Assembly: GCA_008360955.1 (NCBI GenBank)
Contig: LUCM01007186.1
Span: 1 to 64,000 of the forward strand
Length of the DNA: 64,000 nt
Direction: 5' to 3'
Source of the DNA: Fasciolopsis buskii
Taxonomy: Eukaryota > Platyhelminthes > Trematoda > Plagiorchiida > Fasciolidae
Made by a program: the position numbers and the translations under genes. Positions within the stretch are counted from its first letter, which is position 1. Every line of letters begins with the position of its first letter. Positions 34,206-47,130 of the stretch are shown one piece after another. Under the pieces are notes generated by a model that made no database searches, was not told where the DNA came from, and saw only the letters and a list, made by a program, of their open reading frames with translations.

Positions 34206-35269
34206 GATTGCCAACCATAACACGGACCACCATTCCCGTTACTAACATTTTGCGGTTTTGAGCCATCACGCAGTAAACACGGTTCACAAGGTCCTCGATT
34301 CTTTTCCTGAAATTTTGGGAACAAAGACGAAAATGAAGGAATACTTAGAAGAAAATTAGTATTTCTTTTCTCAACTGTTCTCATGATCCGTTACGCGGAG
34401 GCAGGCGACAGTATTCAACACAGCGATCAAGTACTCCGAAAGGGACAATTTCTGAAACGATACAAAGGCATTTCATAAAGTAAATTAGGAAACAGTGGTT
34501 AAATGGTTTTCAGTGCTTGAATTGCCACAGTTCACACAGTACCTCTTGCTAAAGACTTCCAGAAAATAAAACAATAACATCAACTCTCCTGGTCACTGAT
34601 GAAATGATATTGAGACCGCGTGATTTTATGTGTGGTTCTATGGCGCAAATGTATTTGCTTTTTTTATTTCGCTATCGGAAGAGTGGAAATGGGCCACTTA
34701 GGATGAACCAGATGACAGATGTTATTGAAAGATAGAAAAATGGTTTTTCTGTGTTGTGCATAAAATTAGCTTTTTAGATGCGTAATTATTTTTACTAACA
34801 ATAGTTACGATACCGAGAAAAAATCAAATTCACGCATACACCCAATTTATCTGACTCATGAGGACAAACCTATTCAATTGCGAGCCATTTCTTATCCTCA
34901 CGTCATCTTACGGAACGTGATAAGTTTGTGTTCATGAAGGCTGGTGGAAATGTTGTTTGTTTCTGCCACTTATTTGCTTCTGCTTAAAGGAGAAGCGATA
35001 AATTTCAACAAAAATGGCATTTGGCCATAAAAATACCGAAAACACTGATCACAGAGTCAATTCTAATATGCATTCCAAAGATTATTGTCTGATTAAGATC
35101 ATCTCCATACACTCAAGAGAAATCCTGACCTAATTCCATGACCATAATCGAGTCACGTGGCAGAAAAACAAACAAACAAAACTGGTTGCACATAATTTAA
35201 GCTCACGTTTTTTCACGGGATATTTTAAAAATTCGCAGGCCAGATCCTATTATTTTGGAAACACACAGA

Positions 35270-35291
35270 CTGTCAACTCGCGAGTTGACAG
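35270..35291. other. 22-bp perfect palindrome
   Basis: The half-site CTGTCAACTCG is followed immediately by its exact reverse complement, giving a CGCG centre and no spacer. Such a perfect dyad is unlikely by chance in one window of this size (order of 1 in 70 on equal base frequencies). It could be a cruciform, a protein-binding dyad or the tip of a foldback element. Confidence 0.8.
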
Positions 35292-36528
35292 CCAAAATCT
35301 GATTTTTAAGAAACAAAACAACTTGAAAATAGTTGGAATTTAAAAGGCAAAAATACGCACTGGTTACTTCACAGTACCTGCCATTGATCTGCTTAATGCA
35401 ATCACGGTAATTGCTTTTATGACTACAAAAAACAAACAACCACTACTAAAATGGTGGATGCTAGCAAACATTAACAGGGTATCGAAAAAAGTTTATTAGA
35501 GTGTTCTTCACCAAGGTAAAGGTGGAGACAAGAAATTCACTTTACTAAGCAAGGTCAACATTTTTGCAAAACTGATCAGTCGCCTGTCGCTCTTGAATTC
35601 AATAACTGCATGCCTCTCGTGTGGAATGACGCAGCGATTGGCCTGCACCCTAACATGTTCATTTTTGCTGATGTCACCAGGAAACTACATTACTGGCTCT
35701 GTGTTCTGGCTATGTAACCGACTGGGTATCAACAATTGAATCAGTTAGCACATTAGGATTTGAAGCAGAGCATAGGTTTCCAGGTTGTTCTGGAAACAGC
35801 TGCCCATTCAGCCGCGTTTTGAGTGCGTCTGTCGCCAGAACTCAGGCATTTGCTGTTTGACCGACTTACGTCATAACCTTTGTAAAGCAACTTCGGAAAA
35901 ATGTGCAATTTTAATTGCAATATTCGCGTTGTCTTTGTGCGTCACTGGTTTAGAATGTTTGAGTGGTGAGTTTGGTGAGTAAAAATTTGCCTGCACTATT
36001 TCCTTCAGAATGTTTTCTTCCAATCTCAGTATGTCATCCGTTAAAATTCTATGGGTTATTTGAAATCACGTCTGGATGAAGCCAATCCTGCGTATCACAG
36101 AAACAAACAAGTTGTGTAAACCTTGGCGAAGTTGTGACAACGAATGTTTGCGAGTGGACACGTTTGCTGACCGGACTATTATTTCGACACGTAATTTGAA
36201 TGTCCAGTAGTTATATTTTCGGTAATGCATTTACTGGGATGAAAACTATTTATTTTGGCACGTGGTTTTTCCCTACGTACTGCTGTAAATAATCACTGTT
36301 ATGCGATCGATGCAGCAAATTTACAGGTACATATTTTTGTTACCGTTGATCACCTCTTTTAGAGATCGGCAGCAATTACACCCGCTGGAATCGACCGACG
36401 TGGACTTTCTGTAGTGAAGTCATTTCTGGCATCCACATTCAGATCCGAATCGGGAAAGAAATGATTCAAATTGTGATATAGTTCACTGTCCATGATACAA
36501 GAATACTGTTCATCTGAGTGACGTATAA

Positions 36529-36549
36529 AGCGTCTGCACGACAGACGCT
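36529..36549. other. Perfect 8-bp hairpin
   Basis: AGCGTCTG, loop CACGA, CAGACGCT. No gene or repeat context explains it. Confidence 0.6.
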
Positions 36550-37729
36550 GTTACCGAAATAAACATATCGTTTGCTATGGGTCTGTGTTTAAAGCCGTTT
36601 TATTAGTCGAATGGAATGGCTACAAAAATAGGTTGAATGGCTGTGACAGTCTGCATGAGTGGCTTCGTGGAACCCCAAAACTAGCAACTTTGTAGACTGG
36701 TGACCAAAAAATAGCCGTTGAAACCTGATCATATGTGCGAATAAGAGTATAAATGAAATCCCACACATAAAAATTTCAAAGAGCATCAGTGACAAGTATT
36801 GATAAGAAAAAAACATGGAGTATAAATATGAAGCATGGTGTCCGAAGCCTCTTAAGTTTATCGAACCTGAAACTATCTGGTGGCGTTAGTTGGTTTTGTT
36901 GTAAAAATCGGTCGAATGACAATCGCATCGTTTTTAGATTCCTATAGTCAATGGCGTTCTAACCAACAAAGTGGGAAACTAGACCATCACCGCTGGCAGG
37001 ATATCCAGGTGATTCATTCGAAGTGAATAAAATTTTCAATCAAAGTGGCAAGCGGTGTTGACAAACAGAATTACTATTTGGATGAGAGAATCATTAGGAA
37101 ATGTCACTGTTGGAAATGTTGAGGCCTCTGTGTCACAGACGGGGTTGTCCACTCGGTGTTTATCTAACAAAGCAGTCTAGTTTCGCAAAAATGATCTGCC
37201 CTGACTGGTTTGCACAATGATCACACGAAGAATATGTAATGAACTGGCTTATTTATCACTGTAACTCATGCGTCATATATTCTGTATGTACACTCGTGAC
37301 AAAAATGTGCCGGGAACAAGACTAAAATGTATCCAGTCGACACTCATTCACATAAGGCAGCTGTTCACACTACCAAGAAGAAGGTTGGCACGCACAAGCT
37401 TTTGGTCGCTAGACCGTCGCACACTTCACCGTATTAGAATCCTACAGAAATGCATATTTACTTTCGTCGAGGAGTGTTGTATAATTAATTCACTGAAACA
37501 AGAACACTGATACATTCAGAATAATCCATCGATGTCTTTGTCGGCATCTGAAACACTCATTAGAACTGCGCGATCTCGTGCACAAACCCTGAATGAGTTT
37601 TGGAAAATCATTACGGTGCCAGAAGGGTTAAAATAAGGAATATGTCAGGGAACTACTGACGAAATGACTTTGACGGTGGATTTTTAGTCCTAGTTATACT
37701 AAATATTTCGTCTTCGTTCTAAGTTCGGT

Positions 37730-38143
37730 TTGTCGATTTTCAAAGTGCCCAGAGCTAAAGAAGAAACCGAAACTGCCTTCGGTGAACTGCGAAGAAACCC
37801 GACCTACGTCTACCGGATGCTGACATTGCAACGACACCCCCTTATTATTTCTTATCTTTCCATTTTTTGCAAAAAGACGTCTGTAAGCAAAGTTTCAAAT
37901 TTCGAACTTATTGTTACACCGAAAAATCTACCCACTGTACAAAAATTATGCGTTTATGGTAGGACGAGCTCTTCTAAATGGGATGCGATAATTCCGGTAA
38001 GTATGAAGATATTTTCAGTCCCTGATAAGGTGCTCGTCAAAAATGAAGCAACGTGTGACTGGAATACGATCTTGTTCCTAAGATTAAGGAATTCAAATGT
38101 GTCGCGGATATTTCTTGTAGACAGGTCGTCCCGGAATCAATAA
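37730..38143 (+). other. Unassigned 137-codon open segment
   Basis: The frame runs through FKVPRAKEETETAFGELRRN, NFELIVTPKNLPTVQKLCVY and NTILFLRLRNSNVSRIFLVD to TAA, which lies inside an AATAAA at 38139-38144. It has no ATG start. It holds a strong internal donor, CCG|GTAAGT at 37997, and an acceptor-like TTTCTTGTAGACAG near 38124, so only part might be exon. No family is recognised. Confidence 0.18.
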
Positions 38144-41100
38144 ATTGGTTAACTGTGTTCATTATTATTTTAACTTTTCTCAGCCGTTTGTTTTAAACTT
38201 AATAACTGAATTGTACTGTTGTACTCGCTTTTTAACCTGCATTTTATTGTAAACGTGTGAAGATGAATAATGGGTAGGTGAACAATTCAATTCATCTTTC
38301 ACCAAAATAGAATTGCTCAAGTTTGTTTCATGTGATGTTTTTTGATATTTGTTAGAATTAGCTGCACATGTTTGTCCGTGGTCTGAAACGGACTGAGACC
38401 CTTATGAATTAGCTCCATGCTTCTCCCGCGTTGCAATCTTAAAGCTTTCAGACCCACTACAAATACCGTTTAAACAGTGCACCAAAGCTGATTCTAAAGG
38501 TGTCAGTTCAGGGTCGACCTCAGAAGTTATCACAGTAAATTGAAAAGATGGACTGCATTTGATGATTTTGAGGTTTAATTTAATGCTGTTATATCACGCC
38601 TCACTTAACTCACAGCAGGACGATAAGGGTATCCTCCAATCTGTGCTCATCCAGGCCTCAACTTAGACCTGCAGCAATGAAGGGGAATTCAATGTCTTCC
38701 CTGAAACAAAGTACTGGGTTTGTCCCAATGAGATTGTGACTCATGAGAGCTCGCAGAGTTACGGTGCCGAGTGGTTTTACTTACGCTAGCTTCTCTTTGA
38801 TGGCACAATGGACAGGTGATTTATGTCCCTCTTTTATGATTAGGTTGCTGAGATGAATTCACTTTAGTTCAATGACGTTACTGTTTTGGCAGTGTTTATT
38901 CACCACTGCTTTCAACAATTCCAGTTTTATTTTATTCTGCTGTGTGGAAACTAACTGCGACAGATGAAAGACTTTTTCAGGTTTGATCCCCGTTAAAAAT
39001 CTTCTGACGAGACTGAAATATCATGAGGATATCGTTTAGTAGCCTGAGGAACTTTTCCAACAAATTCGGTTCTGAGTAGAAAGAATGGGTTTCTGGACAA
39101 TTCATAACGGGAATGGGTGAATGACGTGTTCTTCCGATCCCGTTCAAGTGACTTACAGGCCTAATGTGAATGTTAACAGTAGTTGTGTTTAGCGAAAAAT
39201 TTCATATATATTTCAACTAAAGTTATTACTGCCAAAGCAACCCAGGGTTTCTAAACAAAGTACAGAGAATAATGCAAGATGGTAAGATCAATGATTTTAT
39301 GGGGAATTTGTTTGCTAGTCAGAACCTTTCCATCTGTTTGTCGTCTGCCACAAACTGCAAGTTCACCCAAACGAATGCGGCTGAAAAGGCCTTAAAAGTA
39401 ATCATGCCAACGTGCTTCGATAAACTTGAGTAGTTGGTCAGTTGATGTTACATTATACCCGCTTGGAAAATTGTGTAACAATTTTAGTCAAACGTTACAT
39501 TTTAATCTTCCGGGACAGTACGCTTTTATTCCTATGGGCTACTGTCTTTTGGCACTTTCTCTAGCCGGAATCTGATATCGATTACTCGAAGAATTTATGC
39601 TTTTGAGTACACGCAAGCGGACTTCTCGTACTGAATTCACTACTTACTTTTGACAACAGTTCAGTTTTTTCCAGGATGCCTTAAGGAACCTTCTGGGATC
39701 TGAGAAATCGGAATCTGAACGGGAAAGTGTGCTTCCAAGTGTTACGCAAACATTTTCTTATATCGTTTGCGTGTTTTCTAGATCACCCCCAATCAATCCT
39801 GAAGTGAATAGAACGAATAAATCATCATCCCTTTTTGCTTTTATTGTCCAATATGATTTGAATCCACGGATCACATTTGATAAGTAACTGAAATACTAAA
39901 AACCAACTTATTTCTCACTTTCTATTTCTCCAAAGGCAGTATTTTAATATTCTTTTAACTTTTTGGTTCAATGACACCTGATTGTAACGGTGGTCTTACT
40001 GTTCCAACAGAATTCATTATTTTGATATAGAATCCACGTACAGAGCTTGCAATGTCGTTTTACCAATGCTCCTAACCAGAGCATTTGACACTCTTATTAT
40101 TTGCACTATCTATTTATTAGTTTTAAATTTTGTGATCAGACATTTTAATGTCTAAATACATTTTTGTCGGTCAGACTTTGTCAATGACGAGCACGACTGA
40201 GTGTTTGCGTTGAGAACGTGTCTTTATGCTATTTGAAGACTAAATATCCACCCTTAGGGTTGCATGGGGCATCAGTTTGGCTTCATTCTACAACAAAACA
40301 GTGGAACTCCGTATTGAACTTCAGCGCTTAAACTGACCGATGGATGCTGAGTCGTATTCGATTGATATTTTTCCAGAACGCTTTCCTTTTTAATAAAACA
40401 GCACGAAGTGATTTATTGTAGCTTATTCATTTATGAGTGCCACAGATTTCGACATGCGGCTAGATGGCTTGAGCCCACCGACAGTGACCAACAAGAATTC
40501 GGCCTAAACGACAGTCCTATGTTCCTGCCAGTGGACTACGAAGGAGAAAAGATTCACTTCCAAAAGGTTGCGAATGGTTGAATGATCACATTTAGTAAGA
40601 CGTTATTAGAACATAAATCCGATTGATGGTGTTCACAGGCTATCGCTCGTTTCAGTCAATCTGAAGAGTTGTGGATGCAGACAAAGTGAGTCAAACTAAT
40701 CACTGGGACTAGTGTATTTCTTCAATGTTTACGTTCAGTGGGTGGTATAAGCTTATTTGCCAGTACTTAAAAGTAAACGGTGTGAATAAAGACCGTCTCA
40801 TATTGGTCGTGTGAGGTACCAAATGTGAAAATGAATGCTAAAAATTCTCATTACCCAGTTTCCCAATTTCACTCAGCCGTTCATCTTCTGGCAGCTGTTC
40901 TGTTCCACGAACATTCATCGTTCCAGTGACATAGAATGGGTGGAAAAGTATGATCCATCTATTCAGATAATGGACTATTGCATGCATCAAGTAATTTTCT
41001 AACAGTCTTGAACATCTGCCTTAGAAGAAGTTAAGGTGAATCCAAGCGGCCCAGCTAAATAAGGGGCAGCGAATGAATGACACAGAAAAAGAGGAAACGA

Positions 41101-44100
41101 TTGACAGAATAAGAAACGAAATTATCAACCCATAGAAAATCCGTGTTGAACTCAGACTGGACTGATACGGAACAAAACACTTCAATTATCACTGAATTGC
41201 CAGAAGATATTTTGATAAACAGTTTTTTTAGTCTCATCTTTGATCCGCTTTGGAATATAACAATAATAATGAATGAAAAACTAGTTTTCCCCATATACAT
41301 GATCAGTCCCATTTGGAGTGACCTTATCAGGTTAAAATCAATCACTGGAAAATTCAAAATCTGACTGCTGTGCGCTCAGCTGTTTTATCCGGTGGTGCAG
41401 GGGCAAAAAAGTGGGAAGCAGTTTCCAATGAATAGGTAAGCGAATGGATGTGCAGGTGGATAACGACCTGCAATTTTTCATGCGAAAGGCAATTTCTTGA
41501 TTCTCACCAATAACCAATGGTGCACTTAATAGCGTCAGGTGATCTGGAAGTGGTAATGGCCTTCCACTCACTGACCTTGGTTGTGGCAGGACTGTTACCA
41601 CTAAACGATGTACCAAAACGGTTTACTCGTGAGAACGAGTGAATATTTCTCGGGATAGCTCCGATTCACATCACTGTGCCCTACATCACATGGAACCGCG
41701 AATGATGATGCGGGTTGCGTTCACGTGCCTCAAGTACGTCTCAGAAGAATTCACAAACTGGAAAAACGTCAACGTTCAGTGTTGGGCCTAAGATAAACGC
41801 TTAGAACAGTTTGCGATAAGTGCATGTTTTCGTTAACTTTTGTGCGATACCAAATTCGACAGATATTAAGAACTGCAAAGTAGCTTTAATAGGGAGGATA
41901 AACGAATTCGAACCAATTTGCATTATACCTTACGAGAAGCTTTGGAAATACCACAAAGGAAGAGATTACATCGAAAACGTCAAACATATTCAAGCAGAAT
42001 GCTTATTAGTAAGCAGAAGAACAACCGCTGCCAAAAGACCGCTCATCTAGTATCGTCTATCAGAGGAAGAGTAAGCAAAAACTACCATTTATAAATGATT
42101 TAAGGATGAACTCAGTTCACAGTCTCAAATAAAGAATGCAAAAGGACCACTGGAAGCAAAATAATTGGGTATTCATTGTTTTTAATATGCAAAGTGAAAA
42201 ACGTATTCAGGTAAAACACCAAACAAAAGCTGATCATTTTGTCTGTATAATCATTCCAAATCACTGGTCAGTCATGGAGGTAAACCTGTAAATAGGCAAG
42301 TCCAATTTTTATAAAGGTCAAATGTAGATCATAAGCTATCAATACGTTTTGCCTTAGTCAGCATATGCAGCGGTTGACAGAAATGAATCAGCCATCAGTC
42401 AAAACAAATCCAATTAAAGTATCCAGATGGATTACGTTTGCCCACGTTAAAGGACAGACTGGCATCTGTGGCTGATTACTGACTGATTCGTTAGGAAGTG
42501 GAGGAAAACTGTACGGTTTAGGCTCAGACTAGCCAACCAGTCTTGTTCGTGTTTGTTTTCCTGGTTACATTGCTGTTCTAAGCGAATCCTAACTTGCAAT
42601 CTCAATTAAACGGAGAGTTTGTTATTCCATGATTTTTAAACTCGTGGTTTTTGAAAGCCCATTAGAAAATCCTCCACAAACACGAATCCATACTACGATC
42701 AATCTTTTTATAGATAAATTAATTTGAAGGTGCGAATTAATCTGTTGTGTCACACAGGCGCCATGCCTTTTACAAAACAAACAAACTAATTGTGACAGTT
42801 GTCAATGGCAAGACTAGTCGATCGTGACAGTGGTTAGAATTGAACGATAACCAAATTTTACTGAGAACATCGTGTTATTAAATATTTGAAATTAGCATAT
42901 AACTAATTAACTTGACGCATTGTGTTCTAGCAAATCCTGAGCACAACCTGAGTCCAATCCACGAATTCGAAAAAATATCCATGCAAGGATGTCACGTAAC
43001 CTGAATCTGTCCGCAAATGAAAGGTCGTTTAGTTAAGCGTATCACAAATAATGTGAGGATCAAACGCCAAGTAACTATTGTGGTTCACGTACGTTATCCG
43101 AGGAATTAAATTACTGATTCCGATCAAATGGTTCTACGTTCACTGCCGTCTTGTGCGGGAAGCAACTACTACAAAACTTAACTATTAGGCAAAAAGCCTT
43201 TTTAAAACAGACCGGACATCAATACTCATTTGCATGAACTGTCATAAAGGCTTTGCACATTCTTATGCTACCAGTGCGTACGTGCAACAAATCTGTGATT
43301 TGATCATGTGTTGGATAGACTTCACTGGTGTATTCGCACTTTGTATCTGAAAAACAAACTGTCATTCATTGTTTTGTCGAATCATAGCAGAGTTTCATCT
43401 AACTTGTTTTTAAAGTGGATTTAGGTTACTTTAATTTTGCACATAGTTGAATGTTCTTGCAATGACAGGCTATTCGGCTATTAGAACAGCTCTTGGAAAA
43501 TTTATCTCAAATCATGGGACTGGTTCGTTTTTCATCAGTCATTACGTCCAGAATGGTCCGCTAATCATTCAGTGAATTTTACAGTGAACTATGCAAATTC
43601 TGCTATTAAACATGCTGTTGCTTTGGAGAATAAATGAAAATCAAAATGTATCACCTAGTTTTCCGTTAATTATTTTTTAAACTGCTACTGATTTCCCATA
43701 ACAAGTTGGAGTTTTCATGTTATTCAGGTTGAAGCCATTCATGCAGGATGCTTAATCATCGTTGGCTGAGAACACCAAAATGCCCTCCCACGCTGCACCG
43801 TTTGGCAATTAGGTCGTTCCGTGCACAGAACCCAATCTATCCGGTGCCACCTGTTTCCAATCCTACCTGATCCAGCCGAGCAACTCTGCTGCTCACCGTT
43901 CTGTACTACTGGTTCTCTTTAACTCGTTTGAGCAGACCATGTTTTCCGATAGTGATTAAAGTCAGCTGAAGTTTGTGTGTGATTAGTCTTTATAAAACTA
44001 AAATGAGCAGACTCTGTGCCAATAGGAGTTTGGTAGGAAATCTGCCTTTGTTGAAAGGGAGCTGCCCTAGACGGCAGTTGAAAAAATCACGACAATTTGG

Positions 44101-46759
44101 GTGCGAGTAAGCTTGCTATGTATGCACAATCCACTTGGCGATTCAAGACTTGCTCCTAGTGTTTACATTTATCAATCTACGAAGCCAGTACCTTATGCCT
44201 TCCAAGAATCTACTGAGTATCTTAGCAATTTTTCATTTATCACCTGCACTCAGTATGTCACGGTATTTGACTGCTTGGTCCTTTCATGCACACATCTATT
44301 TTACTCTATTTTCGGTTGCACGTCAACATGGAATAGTCCTGAGAAACTACCTGTTTTACTCTCCCCGGCATTGATGTAATCTTACTCTGCACTTTCTGCC
44401 TCGTACACAATTTTCTGTCTCCAGCTACCAACAATTCTGTACGGGAATTCGTTTTCGCTTTCACGAACTTCAGCATTGGGGCCACCCACCTATCACACGC
44501 TTTTTCCATGTTCGCTTAACTTGCTTGGGCTTACACTTGTGCCCCACGGCCTTCGTCTCCTCACAGAATATTACTTTGAGTGCCACAGGATTCCCTTCGT
44601 CCCCATTTCCTTGTTTGTTTACTTTTCTGCTTCTCTATGGGTACTTTCTAATTTCTAATTACTGAAAACTCCAGGTTGACTCAGCCACGTGCAACTGCAC
44701 GCACTGTCTTAACAGTTGGACTGATGAGTTAAAGTCTCTTTTACTGTTCGTTCTAACCAGCTTTCCAAAAAATGAGGGTTATCTTTCGCTTTTCAACTAG
44801 TTACTTTACAAAATACATGCAAACTGCCTGTTCGTTTTATCTGAGCTGAAAATTGGGTATATTGTTCAAGGAGTACGCTCTCACTGGAGTAAAGGGTAAC
44901 CGAAATTCTCCAGCAAGCCACTTATTGATGGTGGGAGCAGTAGACTGGTCGACTTTCAGTCAGTGCTGGATTAAACAAAATCTAAGCCTCAAACTAAAAG
45001 TCAGTTATTCTTATTCCGGTTTTTTGAAAACCAATGATGCCGCAAAACCTGATATTCAAGTATACCCAGGTCAAGATTAACATGGTAGGTCCCAGTAGAT
45101 GTAGCATACAAGCTGTCATGTTAAGATGCAACGACTAACAAGTGGTAGACTGTTATACAGGGACCAGCATTCTGCGTTGATCGGATCATCTTTCCAGTAG
45201 GGGGATTCATTGGGAGATGTCTATGCAGAAGAAAAACTGGGCTGATCAATGCATGGGTTTCCATAGCATGTCTCATTGCTGTATGGGAAAGAACTACTGC
45301 AATATCTGACTGTCATGAGTCCAAAGTATATATTCATTTGAAATCGAAAGAATAGTTGAAGTGTATATAACAAGTGTTTTCAGGAAATGGGTAGCCAGCA
45401 AAGTTTATTGCTAAAAACGGACACCCATATAAACCCACATTATGAATTTCACTTGCCCCAAAAAGGAACCTTGTTGAGTTTCACTCAGAGGTGACACGTA
45501 GGCACAGAAACTAATGAAATCTCTCGAAGCAACTATAAACTTGACATTGATAACGAGAAAATTCAAATATCCCCCGTCATTTCAAGGATGGTTTTCATGC
45601 GAGTCAACGATAGTTCTCTCAGCGCTGTTTTCATCCATATTGTTCAGTTCAGCTCCTGTATGGCACATCTTACATTTGATGCGCGGTTAGGGGTTTGTCT
45701 CGGTGAATTACGGAACGTCACCTGAAGTGGTTGGGTCTCGGAACGATGGGCAAAACCAGTGACACTATACTAATATACATAGCAGATAGTGATCACAGTA
45801 CAGATGTTAATGATTTATTTGACAAATTGAACTTGGCAACCCTTATTACGATCGAAACCTATCAGATTTCACACTCTTTGTACCAGAAGGAGACCACCAT
45901 GCGTCTTATAAACCAAGATCAGTGCCCACAGATGAGTTTAGCCCAGACACCTCATCAATCTAAAGCAAAATGAAAGGAAAAGTGACCCCTAGTAGAATAC
46001 CAACGGTGGTCGAGGTGGAAACAAGCTGACCACCATCACAACTTTGTATCAAGGAAACTAAATGACACTATTCCACATTAGAACTAGACAACGGGGACAG
46101 AGCTTGGGCTCAGCCGGCGACCGACCAGCTGTACTACTTTCATCGATGTACGATGTAAAAGCAGGAACATGAATTATTTAAAACGATCTATCGATTTTCC
46201 GACGGTGAAGTTTGATTACTCGATGTCGCTCTAAGCATCTTGCTAATCCAGGTCCGATTGTCTTTTCCCAATCTAAGAACCATAATTAACTCGTCAGATT
46301 AGGAAGGTGTGAAAATGTTTGTACCTTCAGTCTTAAGTGGGCACTGGTACTGATTAGTAACTTATTTGGAACAGAGCTAAGATGAACAATGGTAGGTTGT
46401 GTATATACACGAGGTTCAATCTAACACCTCGATAGACTGTCTGGCCTATGGTACTGGTGCAAATAAGATAACATTCACTGACGTAAGAAGGGCTAAATCC
46501 AGGAACGAAATGATTTATTTTATACTATGAATATACAAGTCACCAATGGGATTAATCGAGGCACAGGTGAACTGTTGTATAGTTGAAATACAACATTAAC
46601 GGTTCACATCCCACGGGCTCCTTTCATTTTATGGACTTGCTTTGTCCAAAGATAGCCTGAAGCTAATAGCTACAAGGCTATTCACAACGGCTGACGCATG
46701 TGCCTTCGACTGCGAAAGGAAACGATATAGCGTCTTCCGATAATTGAATCCTACAGTGA

Positions 46760-47130
46760 TGATAATTGTTTCGTAAAAGCAGGATTTGTTTCTAATATCC
46801 TCGCCTTAAACATTAAAGCCATGGGGCACAACGGATTTGATGGACCGGTAAGCTGTGCTTTAGATTTACGGAAAGATTTTTGACGGATGTATCTTGTACC
46901 AAGTGTTGTTGACAGTAAACGATAGAGTGAGAATCGTTCCCGATATCTAGCTTATCAAGCTCTTTAACCGGGAATCGATCTATTCACAATTGTGGGGCAG
47001 AAGACGGTTAAATAAGAAACATAATGAGATCACAGGTGAATGGATTACCTCAGTTTTCAGTGAATCGGTTAACAGACCAAAGGGGAATTTCTGATCTACT
47101 CGTTTACTGTGTTAATTATTTACGTCATGC
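46760..47130 (+). mobile_element. Very decayed LINE reverse transcriptase relic
   Basis: Across frameshifts the plus strand reads FVKAGFVSN, then CALDLRKDFDGCILYQVLL and LIKLFNRESIYSQLWG. These resemble the QAGFR..R, (F)DL.KAFD.V and IKLFY.....RV.G blocks of LINE reverse transcriptases in the right order and spacing. The catalytic YADD could not be found. Clade cannot be assigned. Confidence 0.3.

Larger units (their letters stand above)
34206..46759. other. Long AT-rich stretch; no gene recognised
   Basis: Contains a perfect palindrome (35270-35291), a perfect hairpin (36529-36549) and one long open segment (37730-38143). The more GC-rich patch near 43740-43960 looks like an inserted repeat but shares no clear similarity with anything else here. 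Other open frames are short and unsupported. Confidence 0.35.

Noticed and set aside
34076..34384. Minus-strand frame with a Val/Met-rich 'membrane' stretch
   Set aside because: The hydrophobic run is the cryptic triplet repeat at 34105-34205 read in one frame; no other support.
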